In this document: one piece after another, positions 44,788-53,548 of the stretch
How the letters are laid out: every line of letters begins with the position of its first letter
How positions within the stretch are numbered: position 1 is the stretch's first letter
Assembly: GCA_964492555.1 (NCBI GenBank)
Contig: CAZBKQ010000002.1
Location: 88,067-152,066, forward strand
Origin: GCA-2709075 sp964492555
Lineage (GTDB): Bacteria > Pseudomonadota > Alphaproteobacteria > MPNO01 > UBA2964
Direction: 5' to 3'
Length of the DNA: 64,000 nt
Program-made: the position numbers and the translations under genes
The notes under the pieces: model-generated
The model's database searches: none
Seen by the model: only the letters and a program-made list of their open reading frames with translations
Told to the model about the DNA's origin: nothing

Positions 44788-44979
44788 GGAACCCTCCTGT
44801 CAAAGCCGCGCGGCAAAACGGAGCGTTCCGCGCGGCATAAAATTACGCGGCCTATGTATACCAACGGCAAAGACCGGACGCCAAGGGACAGGCTGTGCTA
44901 TTTAACGCCCGGGCGGGGTCGCAATTTGCCGCGCTTCTGCGTATCCTTTTGAACACAAAGATCAAACTCGGCAATCGAA

Positions 44980-46683
44980 ATGGCTGAAGAACAATCGGGC
45001 GGGCGGCCCGGCAAAATCCATCCGGGATCGGGACGCCGCCGCGCGCCGCGCTTTCCGAAAGGCCGGATGCTGGATGAAAACGATGCGGCCTCTATCGCGA
45101 AGCTGCTGGGCGATCGCCCGCGCGATCGCGAATTGCTCATCGAATATCTCCACCTGGTTCAGGATAGAGAAGGCTGCCTTCCGGCTGGTCTGTTGCAGGC
45201 GCTCGCCGAGGAAATGCGAATTCCAATGGCGGAGATTTACGAAGTCGCTTCGTTCTACGTCCATTTCGACATCGTGCGCGACGGCGAAGACGCACCGCCC
45301 GCAACCACGATCCGGGTCTGCGAGTCCCTGAGCTGCATGCTGGCTGGCGCGGAACAGCTGATCGACGCGTTGAATGGTTCCACGCTGGAGAATATCCGTG
45401 TGGTCAGGGCGCCCTGTATGGGGCGTTGCGATTGCGCGCCGGCCTGCGAGGTAGGCCACCGCCATGTCGATCACGCGACACCGGAAGCCGTCTCCGCAAC
45501 CGTTGCCTCAGGCGAACGCGAACCGGCCCTCCCCGATTATCAGGACCTCCCGGCGCGACTGGCCGACGGCGGCTACCGCATGCTCGAATCCTGTCTGGCG
45601 GGCGATCTCACAGCGGAGCAGGTGATCGAAACGCTGTCGGATGGCGGTTTGCGCGGCCTTGGCGGCGCCGGATTCCCAACGGGACGCAAATGGCAGTTTG
45701 TCAGGGCGGAGCCGGGCCCGCGATTGATGGCCGTCAACGCGGATGAGGGCGAACCGGGCACTTTCAAGGACCGGTATTATCTGGAGCGCGAACCGCACGC
45801 CTTTCTGGAGGGCATGCTGATCGCCGCCTGGGCGGTAGAGGCGGAAGCGGTTTACATCTATCTGCGAGACGAATACCCGGCGGTGCGCAAGATTTTGCTG
45901 ACCGAGATCGCGGCACTGGAAGAGGCCGGACTATCGACCCATACAAAAATCCACCTGCGTCGCGGCGCGGGCGCCTATATCTGCGGCGAGGAATCCGCGA
46001 TGCTGGAATCGATCGAGGGAAAGCGTGGCCTGCCGCGTCACCGGCCACCCTTTGTCGCGCAAGTCGGCATCTTCGACCGACCGACTTTGGTCAATAACGT
46101 CGAAACGTTGATGTGGGTGCCGGCGATATTGGAAAAGGGCGCGGACTGGTTCGCGGATCAGGGCGTGCGCGACGGCAAGGGGCTGCGCAGCTATTCGGTG
46201 TCGGGCCGGGTGAAAAACCCGGGCGTCAAACTCGCCCCCGCCGGGACCACCGCGCGGGAACTGATCGAGGATCATTGCGGCGGCATGGCCGATGGACACA
46301 ACTTCAGGGCTTATTTACCGGGCGGCGCCTCGGGCGGGATTCTTCCGGCTTCTATGGCCGATCTGCCGCTCGATTTCGGAAAGCTCGAAGAACATGGCTG
46401 CTTTGTCGGATCGCATGCCGTGGTTATTCTTTCCGATCAGGACAATATGAAAGACGTCGCGCTCAACCTGATGAAATTCTTTGAGGACGAAAGTTGCGGC
46501 CAGTGCACCCCCTGCCGTCAGGGAACGGAAAAGGCCGTGGCGTTAATGTCAAAGCCGGATTGGGACCGTGACCTTCTGGAGGATCTGGCGGCCGTGATGG
46601 CGGATGCCTCTATTTGCGGTCTGGGGCAGGCGGCGCCGAACCCGCTTCTTTCGGTCATGAAATATTTTCCGGAGGATATCTGA
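44980..46683 (+). CDS. NAD-dependent formate dehydrogenase, fused NuoE/NuoF-like beta subunit
   Basis: A 567-residue electron-transfer subunit. The N-terminal ~165 residues are a NuoE-like thioredoxin-fold [2Fe-2S] domain (CESLSCMLAGAEQL, then CMGRCDCAPACEVG). The rest is NuoF-like: NADH/FMN motif GGAGFPTGRKWQF, ADEGEPGTFKDRYYLE, and the [4Fe-4S] site ESCGQCTPCRQGTE. This fused layout and size match the beta subunit of Methylobacterium FDH1, whereas FdsG and FdsB are separate in Rhodobacter-type enzymes. Its stop overlaps the alpha-subunit ATG (TGATG). It reduces NAD with electrons from formate. Confidence 0.9.
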   Translation: MAEEQSGGRPGKIHPGSGRRRAPRFPKGRMLDENDAASIAKLLGDRPRDRELLIEYLHLVQDREGCLPAGLLQALAEEMRIPMAEIYEVASFYVHFDIVRDGEDAPPATTIRVCESLSCMLAGAEQLIDALNGSTLENIRVVRAPCMGRCDCAPACEVGHRHVDHATPEAVSATVASGEREPALPDYQDLPARLADGGYRMLESCLAGDLTAEQVIETLSDGGLRGLGGAGFPTGRKWQFVRAEPGPRLMAVNADEGEPGTFKDRYYLEREPHAFLEGMLIAAWAVEAEAVYIYLRDEYPAVRKILLTEIAALEEAGLSTHTKIHLRRGAGAYICGEESAMLESIEGKRGLPRHRPPFVAQVGIFDRPTLVNNVETLMWVPAILEKGADWFADQGVRDGKGLRSYSVSGRVKNPGVKLAPAGTTARELIEDHCGGMADGHNFRAYLPGGASGGILPASMADLPLDFGKLEEHGCFVGSHAVVILSDQDNMKDVALNLMKFFEDESCGQCTPCRQGTEKAVALMSKPDWDRDLLEDLAAVMADASICGLGQAAPNPLLSVMKYFPEDI

Positions 46684-49463
46684 TGTCCGATCCGATTACT
46701 TTCGAGCTGAACGGCACGACCATCACCGCCGAGCAGGACGAAACCATCTGGCAAGCCGCTCAGCGGTTCGGCGTCGAAATCCCGCATCTTTGCTGGCAGC
46801 CGGAACCGGGCTATCGCGCCGACGGGAATTGCCGCGCCTGCATGGTGGAGATTGAGGGCGAACGCGTTCTGGCCGCCTCCTGCGTCCGGAAACCTTCCCC
46901 CGGGATGAAGGTCAGCACCACGTCGGACCGCGCCAGGAAATCGCGCGAGATGGTGTTTGAATTACTGCTGGCCGACCAACCGGAACGCGAGACCGGCCAT
47001 GATCCGCAATCGAAATTCTGGGGCTGGGTGGACGCGATGGGGATCGCGGAAACCAGCCGTCTGCCCGCCGGGGAAAAACCGGCGGCGGATTCATCCCATA
47101 CCGCCATCGCCGTCAATCTGGATGCCTGCATCCAGTGCAATCTGTGCGTCCGGGCCTGCCGCGAGGTACAGGTCAATGACGTGATCGGGCTCGCCTATCG
47201 CGGTCATAAATCCAAAATCGTCTTCGATTTCGATAACAATATGGGCGCGTCCACCTGTGTCGCGTGCGGGGAATGCGTCCAGGCCTGCCCGACCGGTGCG
47301 TTGATGGAGGCAAATCTGCTGGATGAAGCGGGCAGGCGAACCGAATTTGAAGACCGCACGGTGGAGACCCTCTGCCCCTTCTGCGGCGTCGGCTGCCAGA
47401 CCCGCGCCCACGTCAAAGACGAAAAAATTCTGTACATCGACGGCAAGGATGGTCCGGCGAACAATAACCGCCTCTGCGTCAAAGGACGTTTCGGCTTCGA
47501 CTACATTCACAGCCCGGACCGGCTGACCAAACCGCTGATCCGCCGGGAAGACGCGCCCAAATCGGGTGACATCCAGATTTCCCGCGACAGGATCGGCGAG
47601 GTGTTTCGTGAGGCGAGCTGGGAAGAGGCGCTGGAAAAGGCGGCGGGCGGCCTGAAAATGGTGTTGGACCGCGACGGCGGACCGGCGTTGGCGGGATTCG
47701 GCTCCGCCAAATGTTCAAACGAGGAAGCCTATCTGTTTCAGAAACTGATCCGTCAGGGTTTTGGGACCAATAACGTCGACCACTGCACGCGGCTTTGCCA
47801 CGCCTCCTCCGTGGCGGCGCTGATGGAGGGGCTGAATTCCGGCGCCGTCACCGCGCCCTTTACCGCGGCGGGGGACTCGGACTGCATCATCGTGATCGGC
47901 GCCCGACCGGAAGAAAATCACCCCGTCGCGGCGACCTATATCAAGGATGCGGCAAAACGCGGCGCGGAGCTGATCATCATGGACCCGCGCGGCCATAAAT
48001 CCAGCCTCGGGCGCTATGCCAGCCACATGCTGCAATTCAAACCGGGGAGCGATGTCGCGCTGCTGAACGGCATGCTCCACACCATCGTCAAGGAAGAGCT
48101 GGCGGATGCGCAATATATTCAGGCCAATACCGAAGGCTTTGAGGAACTGAAAAGCGGGATTGAGGCCTTCCCGCCGGAAGAGATGGAAAAGATTTGCGGC
48201 ATTCCGGCTGAAACCATCAAGGAAGTCGCCCGCATTTATGCGACGTCGAAGGCTTCCATCATTTTCTGGGGAATGGGCATTTCGCAGCATGTACACGGGA
48301 CCAACAATGCCCGCTGTCTGATCGCACTGGCGCTGACCACAGGCCAGGTCGGGCGGCCCGGCACCGGCCTGCACCCGTTGCGCGGCCAGAATAACGTGCA
48401 GGGCGCCTCCGACGCCGGACTGATCCCGATGTTCTACCCCGACTACAAATCGGTTGAGACAGAGGAGATTCGCGACCAGTACCGGGAATTCTGGGGCCGC
48501 GATCTGGACCCCGCCAAAGGGCTGACTGTCGTGGAAATCGTGAACGCCATTCTCGCCGACGAAATCAAGGCGATGTACATCCTCGGCGAAAATCCGGCCA
48601 TGTCTGACCCGGACCAGCATCATGCGCGGGAAGCGCTGGCGAAGCTGGAACATCTGGTGGTGCAGGATATTTTTCTCACGGAAACCGCCTGGCATGCGGA
48701 TGTGGTGTTGCCGGCCTCCGCCCATGCCGAGAAATGCGGCACTTTCACCAACACCAACCGGCAGGTCCAGATGGCGCGGCCGGTGATCGACCCGCCTGGA
48801 GAGGCGCGGCAGGACTGGACGCTTGTACAGGAAATTGCGAGACGCATCGGGCTCGACTGGAACTATGCGCATCCGAGAGACGTCTTTGCCGAGATGGCCG
48901 AGGTCATGCCGTCCCTGACCAACATCACCTGGGACCGGGTCGATAGAGAAGACGGCGTCACCTACCCCTGCGCGGGGCCGGACCGGCCGGGCGAGGAGAT
49001 TATCTTCGGGCACGGTTTTCCGACGGCAAGCGGCCGGGCGAAGATCGTGCCCTGCGACATCGTTCCGCCCGATGAACTCCCCGATGACGACTATCCGATG
49101 GTGCTGACCACCGGCCGCCTGTTGGAGCATTGGCATACCGGGGCGATGACACGGCGGGCGACCACGCTGGACGCGCTGGAGCCGGAAGCCATTGCCTGCC
49201 TGAACCGCCGCGATATGGAACGGTTAGGCGTCATTGCCGGCGATTTCGTTCGCGTCACCACGCGCCGGGGTGAAATTGCATTGAAGGCGCGCCAGGACCG
49301 CGCCGTTCCGGAAAACATGGTCTTCGTGCCGTTCTGTTTTTCGGAAGCCGCCGCGAATATCCTCACAAATCCGCAGCTCGATCCGCTTGGCAAAATTCCC
49401 GAGTTCAAGTTCTGCGCGGCCCGGGTTGAGCCCGCGACGGGCGATGTGGCCGCAGCCGAATAG
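46683..49463 (+). CDS. NAD-dependent formate dehydrogenase, catalytic alpha subunit (probably tungsten-type)
   Basis: A 926-residue catalytic subunit. In order it has an N-terminal [2Fe-2S] ferredoxin domain (HLCWQPEPGYRADGNCRACM), two ferredoxin-type clusters (CIQCNLCVRACRE and CVACGECVQACP), a proximal [4Fe-4S] (CPFCGVGC, with NNRLCVKGR), and the bis-MGD enzyme core. The metal ligand is Cys372 followed by His373 (HCTRLCHASS); it is Cys, not Sec. The C-terminal MGD-binding domain contains GRLLEHWHTGAMTRR. The size and two-subunit form match the tungsten-containing Methylobacterium FDH1, and the tungstate importer directly downstream supports tungsten, although Mo cannot be excluded. Confidence 0.92.
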   Translation: MSDPITFELNGTTITAEQDETIWQAAQRFGVEIPHLCWQPEPGYRADGNCRACMVEIEGERVLAASCVRKPSPGMKVSTTSDRARKSREMVFELLLADQPERETGHDPQSKFWGWVDAMGIAETSRLPAGEKPAADSSHTAIAVNLDACIQCNLCVRACREVQVNDVIGLAYRGHKSKIVFDFDNNMGASTCVACGECVQACPTGALMEANLLDEAGRRTEFEDRTVETLCPFCGVGCQTRAHVKDEKILYIDGKDGPANNNRLCVKGRFGFDYIHSPDRLTKPLIRREDAPKSGDIQISRDRIGEVFREASWEEALEKAAGGLKMVLDRDGGPALAGFGSAKCSNEEAYLFQKLIRQGFGTNNVDHCTRLCHASSVAALMEGLNSGAVTAPFTAAGDSDCIIVIGARPEENHPVAATYIKDAAKRGAELIIMDPRGHKSSLGRYASHMLQFKPGSDVALLNGMLHTIVKEELADAQYIQANTEGFEELKSGIEAFPPEEMEKICGIPAETIKEVARIYATSKASIIFWGMGISQHVHGTNNARCLIALALTTGQVGRPGTGLHPLRGQNNVQGASDAGLIPMFYPDYKSVETEEIRDQYREFWGRDLDPAKGLTVVEIVNAILADEIKAMYILGENPAMSDPDQHHAREALAKLEHLVVQDIFLTETAWHADVVLPASAHAEKCGTFTNTNRQVQMARPVIDPPGEARQDWTLVQEIARRIGLDWNYAHPRDVFAEMAEVMPSLTNITWDRVDREDGVTYPCAGPDRPGEEIIFGHGFPTASGRAKIVPCDIVPPDELPDDDYPMVLTTGRLLEHWHTGAMTRRATTLDALEPEAIACLNRRDMERLGVIAGDFVRVTTRRGEIALKARQDRAVPENMVFVPFCFSEAAANILTNPQLDPLGKIPEFKFCAARVEPATGDVAAAE

Positions 49464-49493
49464 CGGCCACGCCTTCGGGCGGAACAGGGCGAA

Positions 49494-50207
49494 ATGGTGA
49501 ACGATTTCTCATCCGCCTTTTCATTGGCGCTTGGCCTGATCGCCGATTTCGATCCCGCCCTGGGTGAGATCGTTGGATTGTCCCTTTATGTCAGCCTGAG
49601 CGCGGTTCTGGTCGCGGCAGTCATCGGGCTGCCGCTGGGGGCGGCGCTGGCGGTTTATCGTTTTCCGGGCCGAAAGGCGGCAATCGTGACCCTGAACGCG
49701 CTGATGGGACTGCCGCCTGTCTTTATCGGGCTGACGGTCTATCTGTTACTGTCACGGTCGGGGCCTCTGGGCGCGCTCGGCCTGTTGTTTACGCCGACGG
49801 CGATGATTATCGCGCAGGCGATATTGATTACCCCGATCGTCGCCGCGCTGAGCCGCCAGATATCGGAAACGCTGTATGAGACCTACCGGGATCAGCTTCG
49901 ATCCCTCGGCGCCGCGCCGCTGGATATCATCGGCACTATTTTGTGGGACGCCCGCGTCGGATTGCTGACGGCGGTAATGGCGGGCTTCGGCCGCGCCATC
50001 GCCGAAGTCGGCGCGGTGTTTATCGTCGGCGGCAATATCGCGCATTTCACGCGCGTCATGACAACCACCATCGCGCTGGAAACCAGCAAGGGAAATCTGG
50101 CGCTCGCCATGGCGCTCGGCATCATTCTGGTGGTGCTGGCAATCGGCATAAACGCCGCCGCCGGGATCATCGCCGATGCATCCGGAGCGACGGAGGACAC
50201 ACGGTGA
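49494..50207 (+). CDS. tupB: Tungstate ABC transporter permease
   Basis: A 237-residue ABC permease with about five helices (LSLYVSLSAVLVAAVIGLPLG, LMGLPPVFIGLTVYLLLS) and the EAA-type loop ending in LGAAPLDIIGTILWDARVGLLTAVMAGFGRAIAEVGAVFIVGGNI. The AEVG segment is typical of TupB/WtpB/ModB-related permeases. It starts 30 bp after the formate dehydrogenase alpha gene and overlaps the ATPase gene by four bases (GTGA). It was named from the TupA gene two positions downstream. Confidence 0.87.
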   Translation: MVNDFSSAFSLALGLIADFDPALGEIVGLSLYVSLSAVLVAAVIGLPLGAALAVYRFPGRKAAIVTLNALMGLPPVFIGLTVYLLLSRSGPLGALGLLFTPTAMIIAQAILITPIVAALSRQISETLYETYRDQLRSLGAAPLDIIGTILWDARVGLLTAVMAGFGRAIAEVGAVFIVGGNIAHFTRVMTTTIALETSKGNLALAMALGIILVVLAIGINAAAGIIADASGATEDTR

Positions 50208-50914
50208 CGATCCTTCCTCTTTCACTTTCAGAGGTCGCGTATGAAGCAGGCGGGCGGACGCTGCTGGAATGCGATCTTTCCATCCGAAGCGGCCCGGCGA
50301 CTATGGTCCTCGGCCCGAACGGCGCGGGTAAAAGCATTTTCCTGAGACTCTGCCACGGCCTCCTTCAACCGACGCGCGGCCATATCGACTGGCGCGGCAC
50401 CGAAGACGGGAATCCGACACGAAAACAAGCCATGGTGTTCCAGAAACCGGTCATGTTGCGACGGTCAGTTGCGGCCAATATCGCCTATGGGCTCAAGATT
50501 CACGGGATCGAGCGATCGATCCGCGACAGGCGCGTCGATGAAATTCTTCAGCGAACAGGGCTGCGGGATGCGGCGCGGCGTTCGGCCTTGTCGCTTTCAG
50601 GCGGCGAACAACAGCGTCTCGCCCTCGGCCGCGCCTGGGCCCTGGAGCCAGATATCCTTTTTCTGGACGAGCCGACCGCCAATCTCGACCCTGGTTCCAT
50701 GGCGGCAGTGGAAACAATCATCTGCGACATTCAGAAAGCCGGCACCAAGATCGTCATGACCACCCACGATCTGGGGCAGGCAAAAAGGCTCGCCGGTGAT
50801 ATTATTTTTCTTTACCGGGGACAGGTTAAGGAACGCGCGGACGTGGCGAGATTTTTCGAGTCACCGGAAAGCAGGGAAGCAACAGCCTATTTGAAAGGAG
50901 AATTGCTGTGGTGA
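50204..50914 (+). CDS. tupC: Tungstate ABC transporter ATP-binding protein
   Basis: A 236-residue ABC ATPase. Walker A is GPNGAGKS near residue 43, the Q-loop is in AMVFQKPVMLRRSV, the signature is LSGGEQQRLALGRAWALEPDILFLDEPTANLD (including Walker B), and the H-loop His is in MTTHDLGQ. The GTG at 50204 overlaps the tupB stop, and the frame upstream of it is antisense-like arginine-rich junk. It energises tungstate uptake with TupA and TupB. The gene ends 7 bp inside the tupA start. Confidence 0.88.
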   Translation: MTILPLSLSEVAYEAGGRTLLECDLSIRSGPATMVLGPNGAGKSIFLRLCHGLLQPTRGHIDWRGTEDGNPTRKQAMVFQKPVMLRRSVAANIAYGLKIHGIERSIRDRRVDEILQRTGLRDAARRSALSLSGGEQQRLALGRAWALEPDILFLDEPTANLDPGSMAAVETIICDIQKAGTKIVMTTHDLGQAKRLAGDIIFLYRGQVKERADVARFFESPESREATAYLKGELLW

Positions 50915-51747
50915 AAGTCGGGAGCGGCTTTCTGGCAGGCTGCGCCCTGATTGCGTCGCTGTTCGCGGGCGCGACCGGCGCGGCGGAGAAGACACTCACC
51001 CTTGCCTCTACCACCTCAACAGAAAATTCAGGTCTGTTCAGGTTTCTGCTGCCGCCCTTCGAAAAATCAACCGGCATCAAGGTCCGGGTTATCGCGGCCG
51101 GCACCGGCCAGGCCATCCGGCTGGCGCGGAACGGCGACGCCGACGTGCTGATGGTCCACCATAAACCCTCGGAGGAAAAATTCGTCGCCGACGGGTTCGG
51201 GGTAAAGCGAAATCCACTCATGTACAACGATTTCGTCATCGTCGGTCCGGCCGCCGATCAGGCCAAAATAAAGGGGCTCAGAACCGCCACGGATGCATTC
51301 ACCCGGATCGCGAAATCGCAGGCGCTGTTCGCCTCACGTGGCGATGAAAGCGGCACGCACCGCGCAGAAGAAGGCTTGTGGAAAGCGGCTGGCATCGATC
51401 GGGGGAAAGCAAGCGGCGGCTGGTACCGTGAGCTTGGCGCCGGGATGGGCGCGACACTGAACGCCGCCGTCGCGATGGGTGCCTACACATTGACCGACCG
51501 CGCGACCTGGGCGGCCTTTGGCAACAGGGGCAGCCACCGTATTCTGCTGGAAGGCGACCCTCTGCTGTTCAACCAGTATTCAGTCATCATGGTAGACCCG
51601 CGCAGGCACCCGCATGTAAAGCTCGCGGAGGCGTGGCAGTTCGTTGACTGGCTACTGGCGGAAGAAGGCCAGACCCGGATCGAAGAATTCAAAATCAACG
51701 GCAAGCAAATGTTTTTTCCCAATGCCGCCCATCCGGGTTGTGAATAG
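50908..51747 (+). CDS. tupA: Tungstate-binding periplasmic protein
   Basis: A 279-residue substrate-binding protein with a signal peptide ending near ATGAAE (residue 26). The mature N-terminus carries the oxyanion-binding signature LASTTSTENSGLFRFLLPPFEKSTG, which marks TupA rather than ModA. ADVLMVHHKPSEEKFVADGFG, MYNDFVIVGP and FASRGDESGTHRAEEGLWKAAG complete the pattern of the family. It starts GTG GTG and overlaps tupC by 7 bp. TupA proteins bind tungstate with very high affinity and selectivity over molybdate. Directly downstream lies a truncated gene remnant. Confidence 0.9.
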   Translation: MVKVGSGFLAGCALIASLFAGATGAAEKTLTLASTTSTENSGLFRFLLPPFEKSTGIKVRVIAAGTGQAIRLARNGDADVLMVHHKPSEEKFVADGFGVKRNPLMYNDFVIVGPAADQAKIKGLRTATDAFTRIAKSQALFASRGDESGTHRAEEGLWKAAGIDRGKASGGWYRELGAGMGATLNAAVAMGAYTLTDRATWAAFGNRGSHRILLEGDPLLFNQYSVIMVDPRRHPHVKLAEAWQFVDWLLAEEGQTRIEEFKINGKQMFFPNAAHPGCE

Positions 51748-51771
51748 GCAATAGAAGACCGGGAGATACCG

Positions 51772-51939
51772 ATGAGGCCGGGTTTCTTCACCATGCCGAT
51801 CCATCCGTTGGATCGTGATTACCGGACGACCCTGCGGGAGGACCGTGACACCATCATCCGGTGCGACAAGTTGGGTTTTTATGACGCGTTCGTCGGCGAA
51901 GCGCTTAAGGAAGACGATCTCCGGGGCGCCGCGGAATAG
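51772..51939 (+). pseudogene. Truncated luciferase-like (LLM) flavin monooxygenase remnant
   Basis: A 55-codon open frame with a good ribosome site (GGGAG). It reads MRPGFFTMPIHPLDRDYRTT, then LREDRDTIIRCDKLGFYDAFVGEAL, which is the recognisable N-terminus of LLM-class flavin-dependent oxidoreductases (first strand and helix, FxMPxHP, LGFYxAFVGE). After ~45 residues homology stops and an unrelated tail leads to TAG. Full members have more than 300 residues. The remnant ends 12 bp before the convergent dehydrogenase stop, so a deletion or rearrangement replaced the rest of the gene. Confidence 0.65.
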
Positions 51940-51950
51940 GGCCAACCCCG

Positions 51951-53018
51951 CTATCGCGGCGGGCGGCCTTCCCAGGCATCGTCGAGCCGGTCGCGGATTT
52001 CATCGCGGTCATAGCCACGCGCGCAGTAATACTGATCGCGCATGATGCGGTCTGCCGCCTCGTCGAGGGCGGCACGGTCGAGCCCAAGCTCGTGCAATCC
52101 GCGCGGCACGCCGCAATCCCCCAACAGATCGTAAAGCGCCAGCGCCGCGTCCTTTTCCTCGTCCCCAAAAGCCCGGGCAATGTTGCGGCAGGGGCCGGGC
52201 TGAACGTCGCGCACATAGGCCGTCGAATGGGGCAGCATGATACCGTGCGTCGGGCCGTGCGGCAGATCCCAGCCGCCACCGATTACATGAACCATCTTGT
52301 GATGAAGCGTTGTCCCCGCGGAAACGATTGTCGCGCCGCAAAGCCATGATCCATAGAATGCCTGCCCCCGCGCATCGACATCACGCGGATTAGCCGCGAT
52401 CTTCACCAATGCTTCGGACATTTCCCGGATCCCGGCTTCGGAAAACATGTCGGAAACCGGGTTGGCGTTCATTCCCAGAAATGAACTAATCGCATGTGCC
52501 ATTGAATTCAGACCGCTGGCAATCGATGTATCTTTTGGGAGATTGAGCGTTAGCTCCGGATCATAAATCAACGTTTTGGGCAGCATTTTCAGGTCATAAT
52601 GATTCCGCCTGACGCCGTCATGACCGATAATACCTTGGATATGGGTGGTTTCGGACCCGGAATAGGTCGTCGCGATACTAATGATCGGGATATCGAATTC
52701 CAGCGCAATGGCCTTGCAAAGCCCTACCGCGGTGCCGCCACCATAGGAGACGAGGCAGTCGGCGTTTAGCTCGGCGGCCTTGGCCCTTCCCTTTTCCACA
52801 GCGGACATCGGGACGAATATGCGCGCATCCGAACAGATCCCGGCGAGTTTGTCGCCGAGCGGCGCGGCGATTCTTTCTACTTCGGGAACGCGGCTTTTTG
52901 TACAGCAGAACATCACCCGTTCAGCTCCGAAGGCAGCGACTTCATCAGGCAATTCGGCAATCCGCCCGGCGCCGTGAATGACGCGGCAGGGATATCCCGT
53001 ATGAGTGAACGGGTCCAA
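51951..53018 (-). CDS. Maleylacetate reductase / iron-containing alcohol dehydrogenase
   Basis: A 355-residue group III (iron-type) dehydrogenase most like maleylacetate reductases. The cofactor loop is VSYGGGTAVGLCKAIAL, followed by ISIATTYSGSETTHIQG. The region that carries metal histidines in iron alcohol dehydrogenases reads LNSMAHAISSF, LHHKMVHVIGGGWDLPHGPTHGIMLPH. Maleylacetate reductases turn maleylacetate into 3-oxoadipate at the end of hydroxyquinol or chlorocatechol pathways. No hydroxyquinol dioxygenase is adjacent. It is divergent from the cupin gene and convergent with the LLM remnant. Confidence 0.83.
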   Translation of the reverse strand: MDPFTHTGYPCRVIHGAGRIAELPDEVAAFGAERVMFCCTKSRVPEVERIAAPLGDKLAGICSDARIFVPMSAVEKGRAKAAELNADCLVSYGGGTAVGLCKAIALEFDIPIISIATTYSGSETTHIQGIIGHDGVRRNHYDLKMLPKTLIYDPELTLNLPKDTSIASGLNSMAHAISSFLGMNANPVSDMFSEAGIREMSEALVKIAANPRDVDARGQAFYGSWLCGATIVSAGTTLHHKMVHVIGGGWDLPHGPTHGIMLPHSTAYVRDVQPGPCRNIARAFGDEEKDAALALYDLLGDCGVPRGLHELGLDRAALDEAADRIMRDQYYCARGYDRDEIRDRLDDAWEGRPPR

Positions 53019-53054
53019 TGGATGGCTCCTTTCGAGTTGACCTGAACTGTTCTA

Positions 53055-53101
53055 GCGGATTTACGCAAAAGGGAAAATCCGCCCGCCCTATTGCGGCGGG
53101 C
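53055..53101 (+). promoter_or_regulatory. Two overlapping hairpins in the leader of the cupin gene
   Basis: Two inverted repeats share bases 53081-53082. The first is GCGGATTT (53055-53062) with AAATCCGC (53075-53082); the second is GCCCGCC (53081-53087) with GGCGGGC (53095-53101). They lie ~50-95 bp upstream of the cupin ATG on the 5' leader side. Because they share bases they could be mutually exclusive. Whether this is an attenuator, an operator pair, or chance is unknown. Confidence 0.3.
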
Positions 53102-53149
53102 TTTCGGGGTGGCAAAATGGGCCTTCAGCCAAGGAGTCGGAACAACATT

Positions 53150-53548
53150 ATGCCGGAAGAAAAAATCCAATCGAAATTCATCGTCAACCGGGCCAACGAA
53201 AACCCGTTTATCAGCGGCGGCTTGCGCGTCTATCGCGAATATCGTGATCTGGGCATATCGGACGCAACGATGGGCCGCGTCCATGCGCAGATCATCCGCA
53301 CCACCAAACCCTGTCCGGAAGGCGGCAGCGGGCTGCATTATCACGATCTTGAATTCCAGATGGTGATGGTGCTGAAAGGCAATTCACGCGTCTGGTTCGA
53401 AGGCCAGGGGGAGGTCACATTCAATGAAGGCGATTGCTGGATCCAGCCGCCGAAGATCAAGCATAACGTGATGTATTATTCAGAGGATTACGAGCTGCTG
53501 GAGCTCACCATCCCGGCGGAGTACGAAACCGTCGCGGTGGAGGAATAA
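53150..53548 (+). CDS. Cupin domain protein
   Basis: A 132-residue single-cupin protein. The metal motifs are GSGLHYHDLEFQMVMVLKG (His, His and Glu/Gln positions) and GDCWIQPPKIKHNVMYYS (second-motif His). It could be a small dioxygenase or a sensor, and the substrate is not evident. AAGGAG precedes the ATG with good spacing. It overlaps the cobalamin-binding-like gene by one base (TAATG), so the two are translationally coupled. Confidence 0.8.
   Translation: MPEEKIQSKFIVNRANENPFISGGLRVYREYRDLGISDATMGRVHAQIIRTTKPCPEGGSGLHYHDLEFQMVMVLKGNSRVWFEGQGEVTFNEGDCWIQPPKIKHNVMYYSEDYELLELTIPAEYETVAVEE

Noticed and set aside
40997..44952. Long plus-strand frames (681 and 621 codons) opposite oxc, frc and the Mo-hydroxylase
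   Set aside because: Opposite strand carries full-length recognised enzymes; these frames show no family motif and have shadow composition.
46683..49463. Possible selenocysteine in the formate dehydrogenase
   Set aside because: The metal-ligand residue is encoded by TGC (Cys372), so this subunit is not a selenoprotein.
49494..51747. Molybdate (Mod) transporter
   Set aside because: The binding protein carries the TTSTENSGL signature of TupA, and the neighbouring dehydrogenase is of the tungsten type.
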